A DNA stretch of 5,677 nt from Pseudomonadota bacterium (GTDB lineage: Bacteria > Pseudomonadota > Gammaproteobacteria > Burkholderiales > Thiobacillaceae), in the NCBI GenBank assembly GCA_021847385.1, contig JAJZTV010000143.1, forward strand, positions 1-5,677, in the 5' to 3' direction. Both the position numbers and the translations under genes were made by a program. The notes under the pieces were generated by a model. The model ran no database searches. It saw only the letters and a list, made by a program, of their open reading frames with translations, and was not told the origin of the DNA. Positions 1 through 5,575 of this stretch are shown here, piece after piece; within the stretch, counting starts at the first letter, position 1; each line of letters starts with the position of its first letter.

Positions 1-2
1 AC

Positions 3-104
3 CGGGACAAAGGCACGCTCGACCTCGACTCGAAGATGCTCAACCTGCTCAAGGTGCTGCGCAACCAGGCCTTGCTGGTCTTGCGCCAAAAACCCTTCAA
101 ATAA
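3..104 (+). CDS. C-terminal tail of an unidentified protein (5' end outside window)
   Basis: This reading frame is open from the window edge and ends at TAA 102-104. It gives 33 residues beginning RDKGTLDLDSKML and ending LVLRQKPFK. Nearly every third codon position is G or C, as in the neighbouring genes, and the other two forward frames lack this pattern, so I take it as a real gene end. The tail is leucine- and basic-rich and probably helical. I do not recognise the family. It ends 13 nt before purB on the same strand, so the two may be co-transcribed. In gammaproteobacteria hflD or mnmA often precede purB, but this tail does not let me assign either. Confidence 0.5.
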   Translation, partial: RDKGTLDLDSKMLNLLKVLRNQALLVLRQKPFK

Positions 105-117
105 TTAGGATCGCGTT

Positions 118-1497
118 ATGGAACTGACCGAACTCACCGCCCTCTCCCCGCTCGACGGCCGCTATCGCCGGATCGGCGCCAAGCTGGCGCCCTACTTCAG
201 CGAGTTCGGCCTGATCAAATACCGGGTCAAGGTCGAGATCGAATGGCTCAAGGCCCTGGCCGCCGAAGCGGCGATCGAAGAGGTGCCCGCCTTCTCGGCC
301 GCCACCGTCCAGGCGCTGGATGCCGCGGCCGATGGCTTTTCAGTGACCGATGCCGAGCGGGTGAAGGGCATCGAGAAGACCACCAACCACGACGTCAAGG
401 CCGTGGAGTACTTCCTGAAGGAACGCTTTGCCGACAACGCCGAGGTGATGCAGGTGAAGGAGTTCATCCACTTCGCCTGCACCTCGGAAGACATCAACAA
501 CCTGTCGCACGCGCTGATGCTCAAGGGCGCCCGGCAGGACGTGATCCTACCGTCCCTGCGCGAACTGCACGGCAAGCTGAGCGCCATGGCCGTCGCCCTG
601 GCCGAGCTGCCCATGTTGTCGCGCACCCACGGCCAGCCGGCCTCGCCCACCACCCTGGGCAAGGAGCTGGCCAACGTCGCCTATCGCCTGCAACGCGGCC
701 TCAAGCGTATCGAGGCGGTGGAGATCCTGGGCAAGATCAACGGCGCAGTCGGCAACTACAACGCCCACCTGTCGGCCTACCCCGACTTCGACTGGGAAGG
801 CTTCGCCCGCCGCTTCGTCGAAGGCCTGGGCATCGGCTTCAACCCCTACACCATCCAGATCGAGCCGCACGACTACATGGCCGAGCTGTACGACGCCACC
901 GCCCGGGTCAACACCGCGCTGATCGACCTGGACCGCGACCTCTGGGGCTACATCTCGGTCGGCTACTTCAAGCAGCGGGTGAAAGAAGGCGAGGTCGGTT
1001 CCTCGACCATGCCGCACAAGGTCAACCCCATCGACTTCGAAAACTCCGAGGGCAACCTGGGCCTGGCCAACGCATTGCTCAAGCACCTCTCCGAGAAACT
1101 GCCGATCTCGCGCTGGCAGCGCGACCTGACCGACTCCACCGTGCTGCGTAATATGGGCGCCGGCCTCGGCTACTCGCTGATCGGCTATGAGAGCCTGAAG
1201 CGCGGCCTGGACAAGTTGGAGGCCAACCCCCAGCGCCTGGCCGAAGACCTCGACCACAACTGGGAAGTACTGGCTGAGCCGATCCAGACCGTGATGCGTC
1301 GCTATGGCGTGGCCAACCCCTATGAGCAGTTGAAGGCGCTGACCCGCGGCAAGGGCGGCATCAGCCGCGAGAGTCTGGCCGAGTTCATCCAGGGCCTGGC
1401 CATCCCCGACGAGGCCAAGCAACTGCTGCTGGCCATGACCCCGGGCAGCTACACCGGCAGCGCCGCCGATCTGGCCAAGCGCATCGGCAACAACTGA
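118..1497 (+). CDS. purB: Adenylosuccinate lyase
   Basis: Cytoplasmic enzyme of purine synthesis. It removes fumarate from SAICAR to give AICAR, and from adenylosuccinate to give AMP. The protein is 459 residues, close to E. coli PurB (456), and it opens with the typical LTALSPLDGRY. The fumarase/aspartase superfamily blocks are in order: TSEDINN at 122-128, RTHGQPASPT around 169-178 and the signature GSSTMPHKVNP at 294-304. H171 and S295 fall at the same numbers as the general acid and base described for E. coli PurB, so the active site looks intact. The ATG at 118 has an AGGA at 107-110 with 7-nt spacing. The gene follows the end of another gene by 13 nt and may share its transcript. Full length, with no sign of damage. 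Confidence 0.98.
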   Translation: MELTELTALSPLDGRYRRIGAKLAPYFSEFGLIKYRVKVEIEWLKALAAEAAIEEVPAFSAATVQALDAAADGFSVTDAERVKGIEKTTNHDVKAVEYFLKERFADNAEVMQVKEFIHFACTSEDINNLSHALMLKGARQDVILPSLRELHGKLSAMAVALAELPMLSRTHGQPASPTTLGKELANVAYRLQRGLKRIEAVEILGKINGAVGNYNAHLSAYPDFDWEGFARRFVEGLGIGFNPYTIQIEPHDYMAELYDATARVNTALIDLDRDLWGYISVGYFKQRVKEGEVGSSTMPHKVNPIDFENSEGNLGLANALLKHLSEKLPISRWQRDLTDSTVLRNMGAGLGYSLIGYESLKRGLDKLEANPQRLAEDLDHNWEVLAEPIQTVMRRYGVANPYEQLKALTRGKGGISRESLAEFIQGLAIPDEAKQLLLAMTPGSYTGSAADLAKRIGNN

Positions 1498-1508
1498 AAA
1501 ATCTTTTC

Positions 1509-1570
1509 ACCGCAAAGAGCGCAAAGGAAACGAAGATTTTTATCTGTGCGTTCTTTGCGCCCATTGCGGT
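1509..1570. repeat. Imperfect inverted repeat made of 9-nt units
   Basis: Two 29-nt arms, 1509-1537 and 1542-1570, face each other around a TTTT loop. They pair in register without gaps at 22 of 29 positions, including ACCGCAA at the outer ends, GCGCAAAG in the middle and AGAT/ATCT at the loop. Each arm reads as three 9-nt units: left accgcaaag, agcgcaaag, gaaacgaag; right (reverse complement) accgcaatg, ggcgcaaag, aacgcacag. It fills nearly the whole purB-cnoX gap and ends 18 nt before the cnoX ATG. I recall similar ACCGCAAAG-type repeats dispersed in environmental proteobacterial genomes, which makes a REP/MITE-like element likely; this is from memory. It has no T-run after the stem, so it is not a classical terminator. 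It could fold in RNA and affect cnoX translation. Confidence 0.75.
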
Positions 1571-1588
1571 TAAGTAGTGGACACAACC

Positions 1589-2443
1589 ATGAGCCAATAC
1601 GCATTCGACGTCGACAGCAGCAACTTCGAGCAGATCGTCATCGAGGGCTCCAAACAGGTGCCCGTGGTGGTCGACTTCTGGGCGCCCTGGTGCGGCCCGT
1701 GCAAGGTGCTGAAACCCATCCTGGAAAAACTGGCCGAGGAATACGCCGGCAAGTTCATCCTGGCCAAGGTCAATTCCGACGAGAATCAGGAACTCGCCGC
1801 CCAGTTCGGCGTGCGTGGCATCCCCAGCGTGAAGGCCCTCTACGGCGGCCAGATCGTCGACGAATTCTCCGGTGCCATTCCCGAGGGCGAGGTACGCGGA
1901 TTCCTCGACCGCCTCATCCCGTCGCCGGCCGAAGAGCTGCGGTCGAAGGCGGCCGAACTCAAGGCCCAGGGCGACGCGGCCCAAGCCCTGCAGGTGCTGG
2001 CCGAGGCCTCGAAACTCGACGCAGCCAACGAGCAGGTGCGCCTGGATGCCGCCGAAATCCTGTTCGAGTTGGGTGAACTCGACGAGGCCCGCCGCCTGCT
2101 CGACAGCCTGTCGCCGACGATGAAACTGGAAGAGCGCGCCGTGCAACTCGCGGCCAGGCTCAACTTCGCGCTGTCCGGCCAGAGCGGCGGCGACGAGCAG
2201 GCCCTGCGCGCCAAGATCGAGACCGACCCCAAGGACATGGATAGCCGGCTGCAACTGGCCAACCTGCTCGTCGCCAGCGGCCGCCCGGCCGAGGGCATGG
2301 ATGAGTTGCTGGCGATGATCACCCTCGACCGCGCTTGGCACGACGAGGCCGCGCGCAAGACCATGCTCTCGGTGTTCAACCTGCTGCCCGGCAACCCGCT
2401 GGTGGCGGAATACCGGCGCAAGCTGGCCAGTGCGTTGAATTGA
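1589..2443 (+). CDS. cnoX: CnoX/YbbN-type thioredoxin-TPR co-chaperone
   Basis: The 284 residues have a thioredoxin domain at about 1-110 and a helical TPR-like region at about 115-284. The thioredoxin site is WAPWCGPC, with C35 and C38, and the cis-proline is in GIPS (P79). The C-terminal part shows repeated A/L/E helix pairs such as AQALQVLAEASKLDA. This architecture is that of CnoX (YbbN), a holdase that protects proteins during oxidative, especially hypochlorite, stress and can pass clients to refolding chaperones. E. coli CnoX is also 284 residues but has lost the first active-site cysteine. This protein keeps both, so it may also reduce disulfides (inference). I chose ATG 1589 because it matches the E. 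coli length; an in-frame GTG at 1577 would add four residues. No good Shine-Dalgarno is visible for either start. No signal peptide, so cytoplasmic. Confidence 0.92.
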   Translation: MSQYAFDVDSSNFEQIVIEGSKQVPVVVDFWAPWCGPCKVLKPILEKLAEEYAGKFILAKVNSDENQELAAQFGVRGIPSVKALYGGQIVDEFSGAIPEGEVRGFLDRLIPSPAEELRSKAAELKAQGDAAQALQVLAEASKLDAANEQVRLDAAEILFELGELDEARRLLDSLSPTMKLEERAVQLAARLNFALSGQSGGDEQALRAKIETDPKDMDSRLQLANLLVASGRPAEGMDELLAMITLDRAWHDEAARKTMLSVFNLLPGNPLVAEYRRKLASALN

Positions 2444-2452
2444 CTTTGTAGC

Positions 2453-2511
2453 GCCGCTGGGCGGACTAGCCGAAAACGGGCATCGCTAGCGCCCCCGCCG
2501 GCTTATTTCTT
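2453..2511 (+). terminator. Candidate terminator hairpin between convergent genes
   Basis: Starting 9 nt after the cnoX stop, GGGCG (2459-2463) and CTAGC (2466-2470) pair with GCTAG (2485-2489) and CGCCC (2490-2494), with a 2-nt bulge and a 14-nt loop. GCCG (2453-2456) can extend the stem with CGGC (2499-2502). A T-rich stretch (TTATTTCTT) follows on the + strand, overlapping the stop codon of the convergent small gene. The T-tract is interrupted, so this is a plausible rather than clean intrinsic terminator for cnoX. The same hairpin may serve the minus strand, but no T-run follows there. Confidence 0.45.
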
Positions 2512-2838
2512 GCAGGGAATGTGATCGCTTTTAGAACCTGCATAGATGCTCTTGCAGGAGTCCTTCGACCCGATGCCGTTTACCGTGAAATGCGGATCGT
2601 CCGGTTGGTGACACCCCTTCGTGACCGTCAGTTTGCATGCGCCCTTATCGATCATGATTTTCAACGCGTCGCTGTAGTTGCCGAGGTATTCCGTCGCCCC
2701 TGACTTGGTATATTTTTTGACATCGCTGTTCTCCGGCGAGTCCCAGCCTGCCTTGAACGCAATGCTGGCATGGCCAGCGCCCGAAACCAGCACGGCGGCC
2801 AAACCAAGGGCCATACATAGCGACTTACGATTTCTCAT
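2503..2838 (-). CDS. Small exported protein with four cysteines, unknown function
   Basis: The 111-residue protein has a Sec-type signal peptide: basic MRNRK, a hydrophobic core (about 7-20) and a likely cleavage after GHA at residue 24. The mature part of about 87 residues is rich in K, D, S and G and has four cysteines (C68, C76, C95, C109), which could form two disulfides in the periplasm. There is no lipobox and no other membrane segment. I do not recognise the family. The start is set by GGGAGA 6 nt before the ATG; the frame stays open further upstream, but the signal peptide and ribosome site argue for this start. G+C is about 55% by hand count, lower than the roughly 65% of purB, and it uses codons such as AGA and CTA, hinting at a different history. 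It lies 142 bp downstream of the diguanylate cyclase on the same strand and converges on cnoX. Confidence 0.8.
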   Translation of the reverse strand: MRNRKSLCMALGLAAVLVSGAGHASIAFKAGWDSPENSDVKKYTKSGATEYLGNYSDALKIMIDKGACKLTVTKGCHQPDDPHFTVNGIGSKDSCKSIYAGSKSDHIPCKK

Positions 2839-2843
2839 TTCAA

Positions 2844-2849
2844 TCTCCC
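2844..2849 (-). promoter_or_regulatory. Shine-Dalgarno site of the small exported protein gene
   Basis: On the minus strand GGGAGA lies here, with 6 nt between GGGAG and the ATG at 2838. It decides the start codon, because the reading frame continues open upstream. Confidence 0.7.
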
Positions 2850-2860
2850 GATTCAGCGGC

Positions 2861-2892
2861 AAAGAAAAAGTCTGACGCCCGGCCCTTGTCAG
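2861..2892 (-). terminator. Candidate terminator upstream of the small exported protein gene
   Basis: Minus-strand CTGAC (2892-2888) pairs with GTCAG (2876-2872) around an 11-nt loop. It is followed, after A and C, by TTTTTCTTT (2869-2861 region). An overlapping hairpin, CGGCC (2896-2892) with GGCCG (2884-2880), competes for the same bases. It could end the diguanylate cyclase transcript. It lies only about 23 bp before the ATG of the next gene, so it could also be a leader structure of that gene. The stem is short, so confidence is moderate. Confidence 0.4.
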
Positions 2893-2942
2893 GCCGACCC
2901 CGACATCAGTCACTGTAAGACGCAGTATCGCGAGAGATGTGA

Positions 2943-2971
2943 GACGTATTCGATGGAGGGCACGATACGTC
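2943..2971 (-). other. Stem-loop just after the diguanylate cyclase stop codon
   Basis: GACGTAT (2943-2949) and ATACGTC (2965-2971) are perfect inverted copies. The stem extends by two more pairs (CG 2951-2952 with CG 2963-2964) past a single bulged T, leaving a 10-nt loop. It begins 9 nt beyond the cyclase stop codon on the minus strand. No T-run follows, so it is more likely a 3'-end stabilising structure, or part of a Rho-dependent end, than an intrinsic terminator. An 8-bp palindrome, AACCGGTT, sits at 2973-2980 between the stem and the stop codon. Confidence 0.5.
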
Positions 2972-2980
2972 GAACCGGTT

Positions 2981-4477
2981 TCAGTGCGACTCGGCGCGCA
3001 CCACGCAATTGCGGCCATTGTCCTTGGCCCGATAGAGCGCTTCGTCGGCCAGCTTGAGCAACAGCTCGGGGCTGGCCACCCCGGCATTGAATGTCACCAC
3101 CCCGATGCTGACGGTGATAGGCCGATTCGGCCAGACTGTCGCTTCGATGCCTTGGCGAAAACGTTCGGCCAAGATCATGGCGCCGTCCGATGCGGTGCGT
3201 GGCAGCAACACACCGAACTCCTCGCCGCCCATCCGCGCGACGAAATCGGACTCGCGCGCATGCGCGCGCAGTACGCGCCCGACCTCGCGCAACGCGATAT
3301 CGCCCTGGGGATGGCCGAAGTCGTCGTTGTAGCGCTTGAAACGATCGACATCCATGATCAATAAAGAGAACTCGGTCCCGTAGCGTTTTGCCTGCTTGAA
3401 CAAAGTCTCCAAGCTGGTCTCGAAGCAGCGCCGGTTGCAGATGCCGGTCAGCGCATCGGTCAAGGACAGTCGATGCAGGCTCTCGTTCGCGCGCGCCAAT
3501 TCCTCGGTACGCGTTTCCAGCAAGGTATTGGACCGGCGCAAGGCCTCCTCGGCGCGCCGCTGCCTGGCCCAGCTCCGCTCCAGCGAGCGCGAACTCCACC
3601 AGGCCAGAACGGCGAACACGACGATATTGGTCATCACCATGATGACCAGGCCGAACGTGGCCTCGTAATAACCGACTCGCCGACCGATCAACAAGGCCAG
3701 ACCCATGATCGGCGGCAACACAATCACGGCAGGCAGCAAACGCCGCGCCAGATGGCCACCGGCACCCGGCGCGGTCAGTACGCTGACGAAGCCGACCAGC
3801 GGATGCGCGCTCAAAATCCCCAGGCCCAACACCAATAGCAACATCGTTGTCGGCAACGACATCGAACCGTAGACATCGACCCGATCGAACGATTGCACGT
3901 CATAGGCATAACCGAGCAAGCCGACGAAGCCGAGCAAAGCGCCGGCCAGGGCGAACCACTGCATCTTCAGGCGCCAGCCGCGCACAAGGTGATCGAGCAT
4001 CAGCACGGCCAAGCCGCAGAACAGCAGGCCCAGCGCACTATTGAAGGCCGGTAGCGATGCCGGATCGAATTGACCCAATGGCATTTCGGCGAACAGTTCG
4101 CCATCGATATTCCAACGCGTCGCAAAGGCATAGAAGACCAGCGCGGCCCCGCCGACCAGTATCGGCAGCGAAGCCAGCACGGTGGCCAGCAACCAGCGCA
4201 GACCGTCGGCGGGCCGCTGCAACATCGACAAGGCCAGGCCGCCGCCGATGAAACCGATTGCGGTATTGGCCTTCATCGAGACATAACCCGGCAACACACG
4301 CCGTATGGCATCGATGCCCGCCAACCAATTGCTCAACAAAAGCGACGCGGCGGCCAATGCGGTCAGCAAACCGGCGAAACTGGAGAGACGACGCAGATCG
4401 CGCACGAAAGTGGCGGTATCTGGATAAGCCATGATCCGGGCCGGCCGACTGACGGCAAGCCCCCCCTCTTTTTTCAT
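2981..4477 (-). CDS. Membrane-bound diguanylate cyclase (GGDEF domain)
   Basis: This 498-residue protein makes the second messenger cyclic di-GMP from two GTP. About eight hydrophobic helices can be seen (roughly 33-52, 70-86, 96-117, 145-162, 173-191, 208-223, 247-265, 274-293), then a charged, probably coiled-coil linker (about 296-336) and a GGDEF domain (about 337-494). The catalytic parts are complete: DALTGICNRR at 341-350, metal ligand D376 in MDVDRFK, guanine-contact positions N384 and D393 in the YNDDFGHPQGD block, and GGEEF at 417-421. RESD at 408-411 lies five residues before GGEEF, so the product-inhibition I-site is intact. No EAL or HD-GYP domain is present. The membrane half resembles the N-terminal region of some sensor histidine kinases; its ligand is unknown. 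The ATG at 4477 has no clear Shine-Dalgarno. M16 (ATG at 4432) is an alternative start that would lose no domain. Confidence 0.95.
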   Translation of the reverse strand: MKKEGGLAVSRPARIMAYPDTATFVRDLRRLSSFAGLLTALAAASLLLSNWLAGIDAIRRVLPGYVSMKANTAIGFIGGGLALSMLQRPADGLRWLLATVLASLPILVGGAALVFYAFATRWNIDGELFAEMPLGQFDPASLPAFNSALGLLFCGLAVLMLDHLVRGWRLKMQWFALAGALLGFVGLLGYAYDVQSFDRVDVYGSMSLPTTMLLLVLGLGILSAHPLVGFVSVLTAPGAGGHLARRLLPAVIVLPPIMGLALLIGRRVGYYEATFGLVIMVMTNIVVFAVLAWWSSRSLERSWARQRRAEEALRRSNTLLETRTEELARANESLHRLSLTDALTGICNRRCFETSLETLFKQAKRYGTEFSLLIMDVDRFKRYNDDFGHPQGDIALREVGRVLRAHARESDFVARMGGEEFGVLLPRTASDGAMILAERFRQGIEATVWPNRPITVSIGVVTFNAGVASPELLLKLADEALYRAKDNGRNCVVRAESH

Positions 4478-4490
4478 TGATTAAAAATTG

Positions 4491-4526
4491 AGCGGCGGAG
4501 CTTACCCGAAATAAAAAAACGCCGCT
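4491..4526 (-). other. Perfect 7-bp inverted repeat overlapping the terminator, in the cyclase leader
   Basis: AGCGGCG (4491-4497) and CGCCGCT (4520-4526) are perfect inverted copies separated by 22 nt that include the terminator T-run. In RNA from the minus strand, the 3' arm of the terminator stem (4525-4521) is also the 5' arm of this second hairpin, so the two structures exclude each other. The second arm lies 13 nt before the cyclase ATG. Whether it regulates anything is unknown. Confidence 0.45.
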
Positions 4527-4537
4527 ATCGCTGCGGC
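4513..4537 (-). terminator. Intrinsic terminator upstream of the diguanylate cyclase gene
   Basis: On the minus strand GCCGC (4537-4533) pairs with GCGGC (4525-4521) around a 7-nt loop, followed by G and then seven Ts (4519-4513). This is the cleanest Rho-independent terminator in the window. It lies about 148 nt after the lipoprotein stop and 35 nt before the cyclase start. The simplest reading is that it ends the ppc / carbonic anhydrase / lipoprotein transcript. If the cyclase promoter lies upstream of it, it would act as an attenuator instead. Confidence 0.75.
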
Positions 4538-4685
4538 ACGGCTCGCTTCATCGACTGTAACAAACGGGATGCGTGATCCAGGTGGACGCATGGGCCGCTG
4601 GACATAATGCGCCGCATGGACCGTTGTTTACATCCAGGCTACGCTTGCCTGTTTGCGCCCTACCTCGAACTCAATCGCGCGCCGT
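4538..4685. repeat. Gene-free gap with degenerate short repeats
   Basis: No convincing gene is visible here. The stretch contains a near-perfect direct repeat, GCATGGGCCG (4588-4597) and GCATGGACCG (4614-4623), and an inverted pair, ATGCGT (4569-4574) with ACGCAT (4586-4591). Phrases such as CATAATGCGCCGCATGG and CATCCAGGCTACGC recall REP-type palindromic elements common between proteobacterial genes; that resemblance is from memory. It probably forms the 3' untranslated part of the lipoprotein transcript and may contain the cyclase promoter, although I could not identify -35 and -10 boxes with confidence. Confidence 0.4.
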
Positions 4686-5027
4686 TCAGTTGCAGCGGAT
4701 ATACAACTTGCGAATCTCGTATTTTTCCACCGCGGCCTGGCCGGTCTCGCCCTTGAGCGCCGACTCGAACGGTCCGGCGGGCGGCATGGCCGTGGGCGAC
4801 CCGGGCAGTTGGCCGCCTTCGTGGTCGAGCACCTTGTAGCCGCGGCCGCGGCAGATGTCGCCGGCCTTTTCCAGGCAACTGCCGAAGTTGAGCAGGGGGC
4901 CGCCGCAGTGGACGACGTAGTTCATCCAGCCGTCCGCGCTGCGGTATTCGGTGGAAATGGCGCAGCCGGTCAGCAGGGCCGAGGCCAGTGCGAGGATGAT
5001 GCCGGTTTTGCTCGAGCCTGCCTTCAT
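4686..5027 (-). CDS. Small cysteine-rich outer-membrane lipoprotein, unknown function
   Basis: The 113-residue protein begins with a lipoprotein signal: basic start, hydrophobic IILALASALL, and lipobox LLTGC with C22 as the lipidated residue. Residue +2 is alanine, not aspartate, so sorting to the outer membrane is expected. The mature protein has four further cysteines (C41, C51, C59, C112) that could form two disulfides. The central block CLEKAGDICRGRGYKVL (51-67) resembles a C-x(3)-A-x(3)-C...GY-x-V pattern that I recall from other small proteobacterial lipoproteins, but I cannot name a family. The start is fixed by a strong GGAGGT 7 nt before the ATG. It follows the carbonic anhydrase-like gene by 13 nt, so it is almost surely co-transcribed with it, although no functional link is evident. 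A terminator lies about 150 nt downstream. Confidence 0.85.
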   Translation of the reverse strand: MKAGSSKTGIILALASALLTGCAISTEYRSADGWMNYVVHCGGPLLNFGSCLEKAGDICRGRGYKVLDHEGGQLPGSPTAMPPAGPFESALKGETGQAAVEKYEIRKLYIRCN

Positions 5028-5034
5028 CGCCCCC

Positions 5035-5040
5035 ACCTCC
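5035..5040 (-). promoter_or_regulatory. Strong Shine-Dalgarno site of the lipoprotein gene
   Basis: GGAGGT on the minus strand with 7-nt spacing to the ATG at 5027. It immediately follows the stop codon of the carbonic anhydrase-like gene. It decides the lipoprotein start over an ATG upstream in the same frame (5108), which lies inside the preceding gene and would bury the signal peptide. Confidence 0.8.
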
Positions 5041-5565
5041 TCATCGATAGCCCGCCGCGAGCTGCCTGTAATGCCGGGCAGAATACTCGAAATAGGCCAG
5101 CTCTTCATCGCTCAGCCGGCGCAGGGCCTTGGCCGGGCGGCCGAGGTAGAGCCAGCCGCCTTCCAGCACCTTGCCTTCGGGCACCAGGCTGCCGGCGCCG
5201 AGCAGCACTTTATCTTGCAGCACGGCCTTGTCCATGACGATGGAGCCCATGCCGATCAGGCAGTCGTCGCCGATGGTGCAGCCGTGCAGGATGACCGAGT
5301 GGCCGACGGTGACGTTGCGGCCGACGATGAGCGGCGCACCCATCGGGTCGGCCGCGCTCTTGTGCGAGACGTGCAGCACGGCGCAGTCCTGGATGTTGCT
5401 GCCGGCGCCGATGCGGATGAAGTTGACGTCGCCGCGGATGACCGCACCGGGCCAGACCGAGACGCCGTCGCCCAGCTCGACCGCGCCGATCACGGTGGCG
5501 GCGGCGTGGACGAAAACCTCCTGGCCCAGGCTCGGCGTTAAATCCTTGTAACGCTCGATCGCCAT
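5041..5565 (-). CDS. Gamma-class carbonic anhydrase-like protein (YrdA type)
   Basis: This 174-residue cytoplasmic protein is a left-handed beta-helix of hexapeptide repeats (for example IGAVELGDGVSVWPGAVIRGD), ending in a helix from about 152. It is close in length to E. coli YrdA (about 184). Metal ligands of the gamma class can be placed: H65 in AVLHVSH, H89 in VGHS and H94 in ILHG, with the usual five-residue step between the last two. The conserved RGD (44-46) and QD (59-60) are present, so zinc binding in a trimer is expected. The acidic loop of archaeal Cam is absent, as in CamH/YrdA proteins. Many relatives show weak or no carbonic anhydrase activity, so the reaction (CO2 to bicarbonate) is likely but not proven. 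The ATG at 5565 lies 10 nt after the ppc stop with no clear ribosome site, suggesting translational coupling. Confidence 0.93.
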   Translation of the reverse strand: MAIERYKDLTPSLGQEVFVHAAATVIGAVELGDGVSVWPGAVIRGDVNFIRIGAGSNIQDCAVLHVSHKSAADPMGAPLIVGRNVTVGHSVILHGCTIGDDCLIGMGSIVMDKAVLQDKVLLGAGSLVPEGKVLEGGWLYLGRPAKALRRLSDEELAYFEYSARHYRQLAAGYR

Positions 5566-5575
5566 CGCGTTCGGC

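Noticed and set aside
547..1422. Long open frame (291 codons) on the minus strand inside purB
   Set aside because: It lies opposite a complete, conserved purB. Its translation is repetitive V/G/Q/A/L-rich sequence typical of a high-G+C antisense shadow, with no domain.
1509..1570. CRISPR array, from the 9-nt recurring units
   Set aside because: The units are too short, abut without spacers, and are arranged as a palindrome.
1509..1570. Intrinsic terminator of purB
   Set aside because: The stem is imperfect and no T-run follows it; the T stretch is in the loop.
1385..2341. Long minus-strand open frame (318 codons) across the purB end and cnoX
   Set aside because: It runs antisense to two well-supported genes and through the inverted repeat, and its translation has low-complexity shadow character.
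2910..3599. Minus-strand open frame (229 codons) overlapping the GGDEF domain in another frame
   Set aside because: The GGDEF domain in the neighbouring frame is complete and conserved; this frame gives arginine-rich sequence with no recognisable domain.
4478..4685. Cyclic di-GMP riboswitch (GEMM) ahead of the diguanylate cyclase
   Set aside because: I looked for the conserved GEMM core and the paired stems on the minus strand. Fragments such as GGGCGCAAACAGG look faintly similar, but the conserved order and pairing are absent. A covariance-model search would settle it.
4573..5237. Plus-strand open frames opposite the lipoprotein and its flank (88 and 194 codons)
   Set aside because: They are antisense to a lipoprotein gene with a clear signal sequence and ribosome site, and show no domain or start signal.
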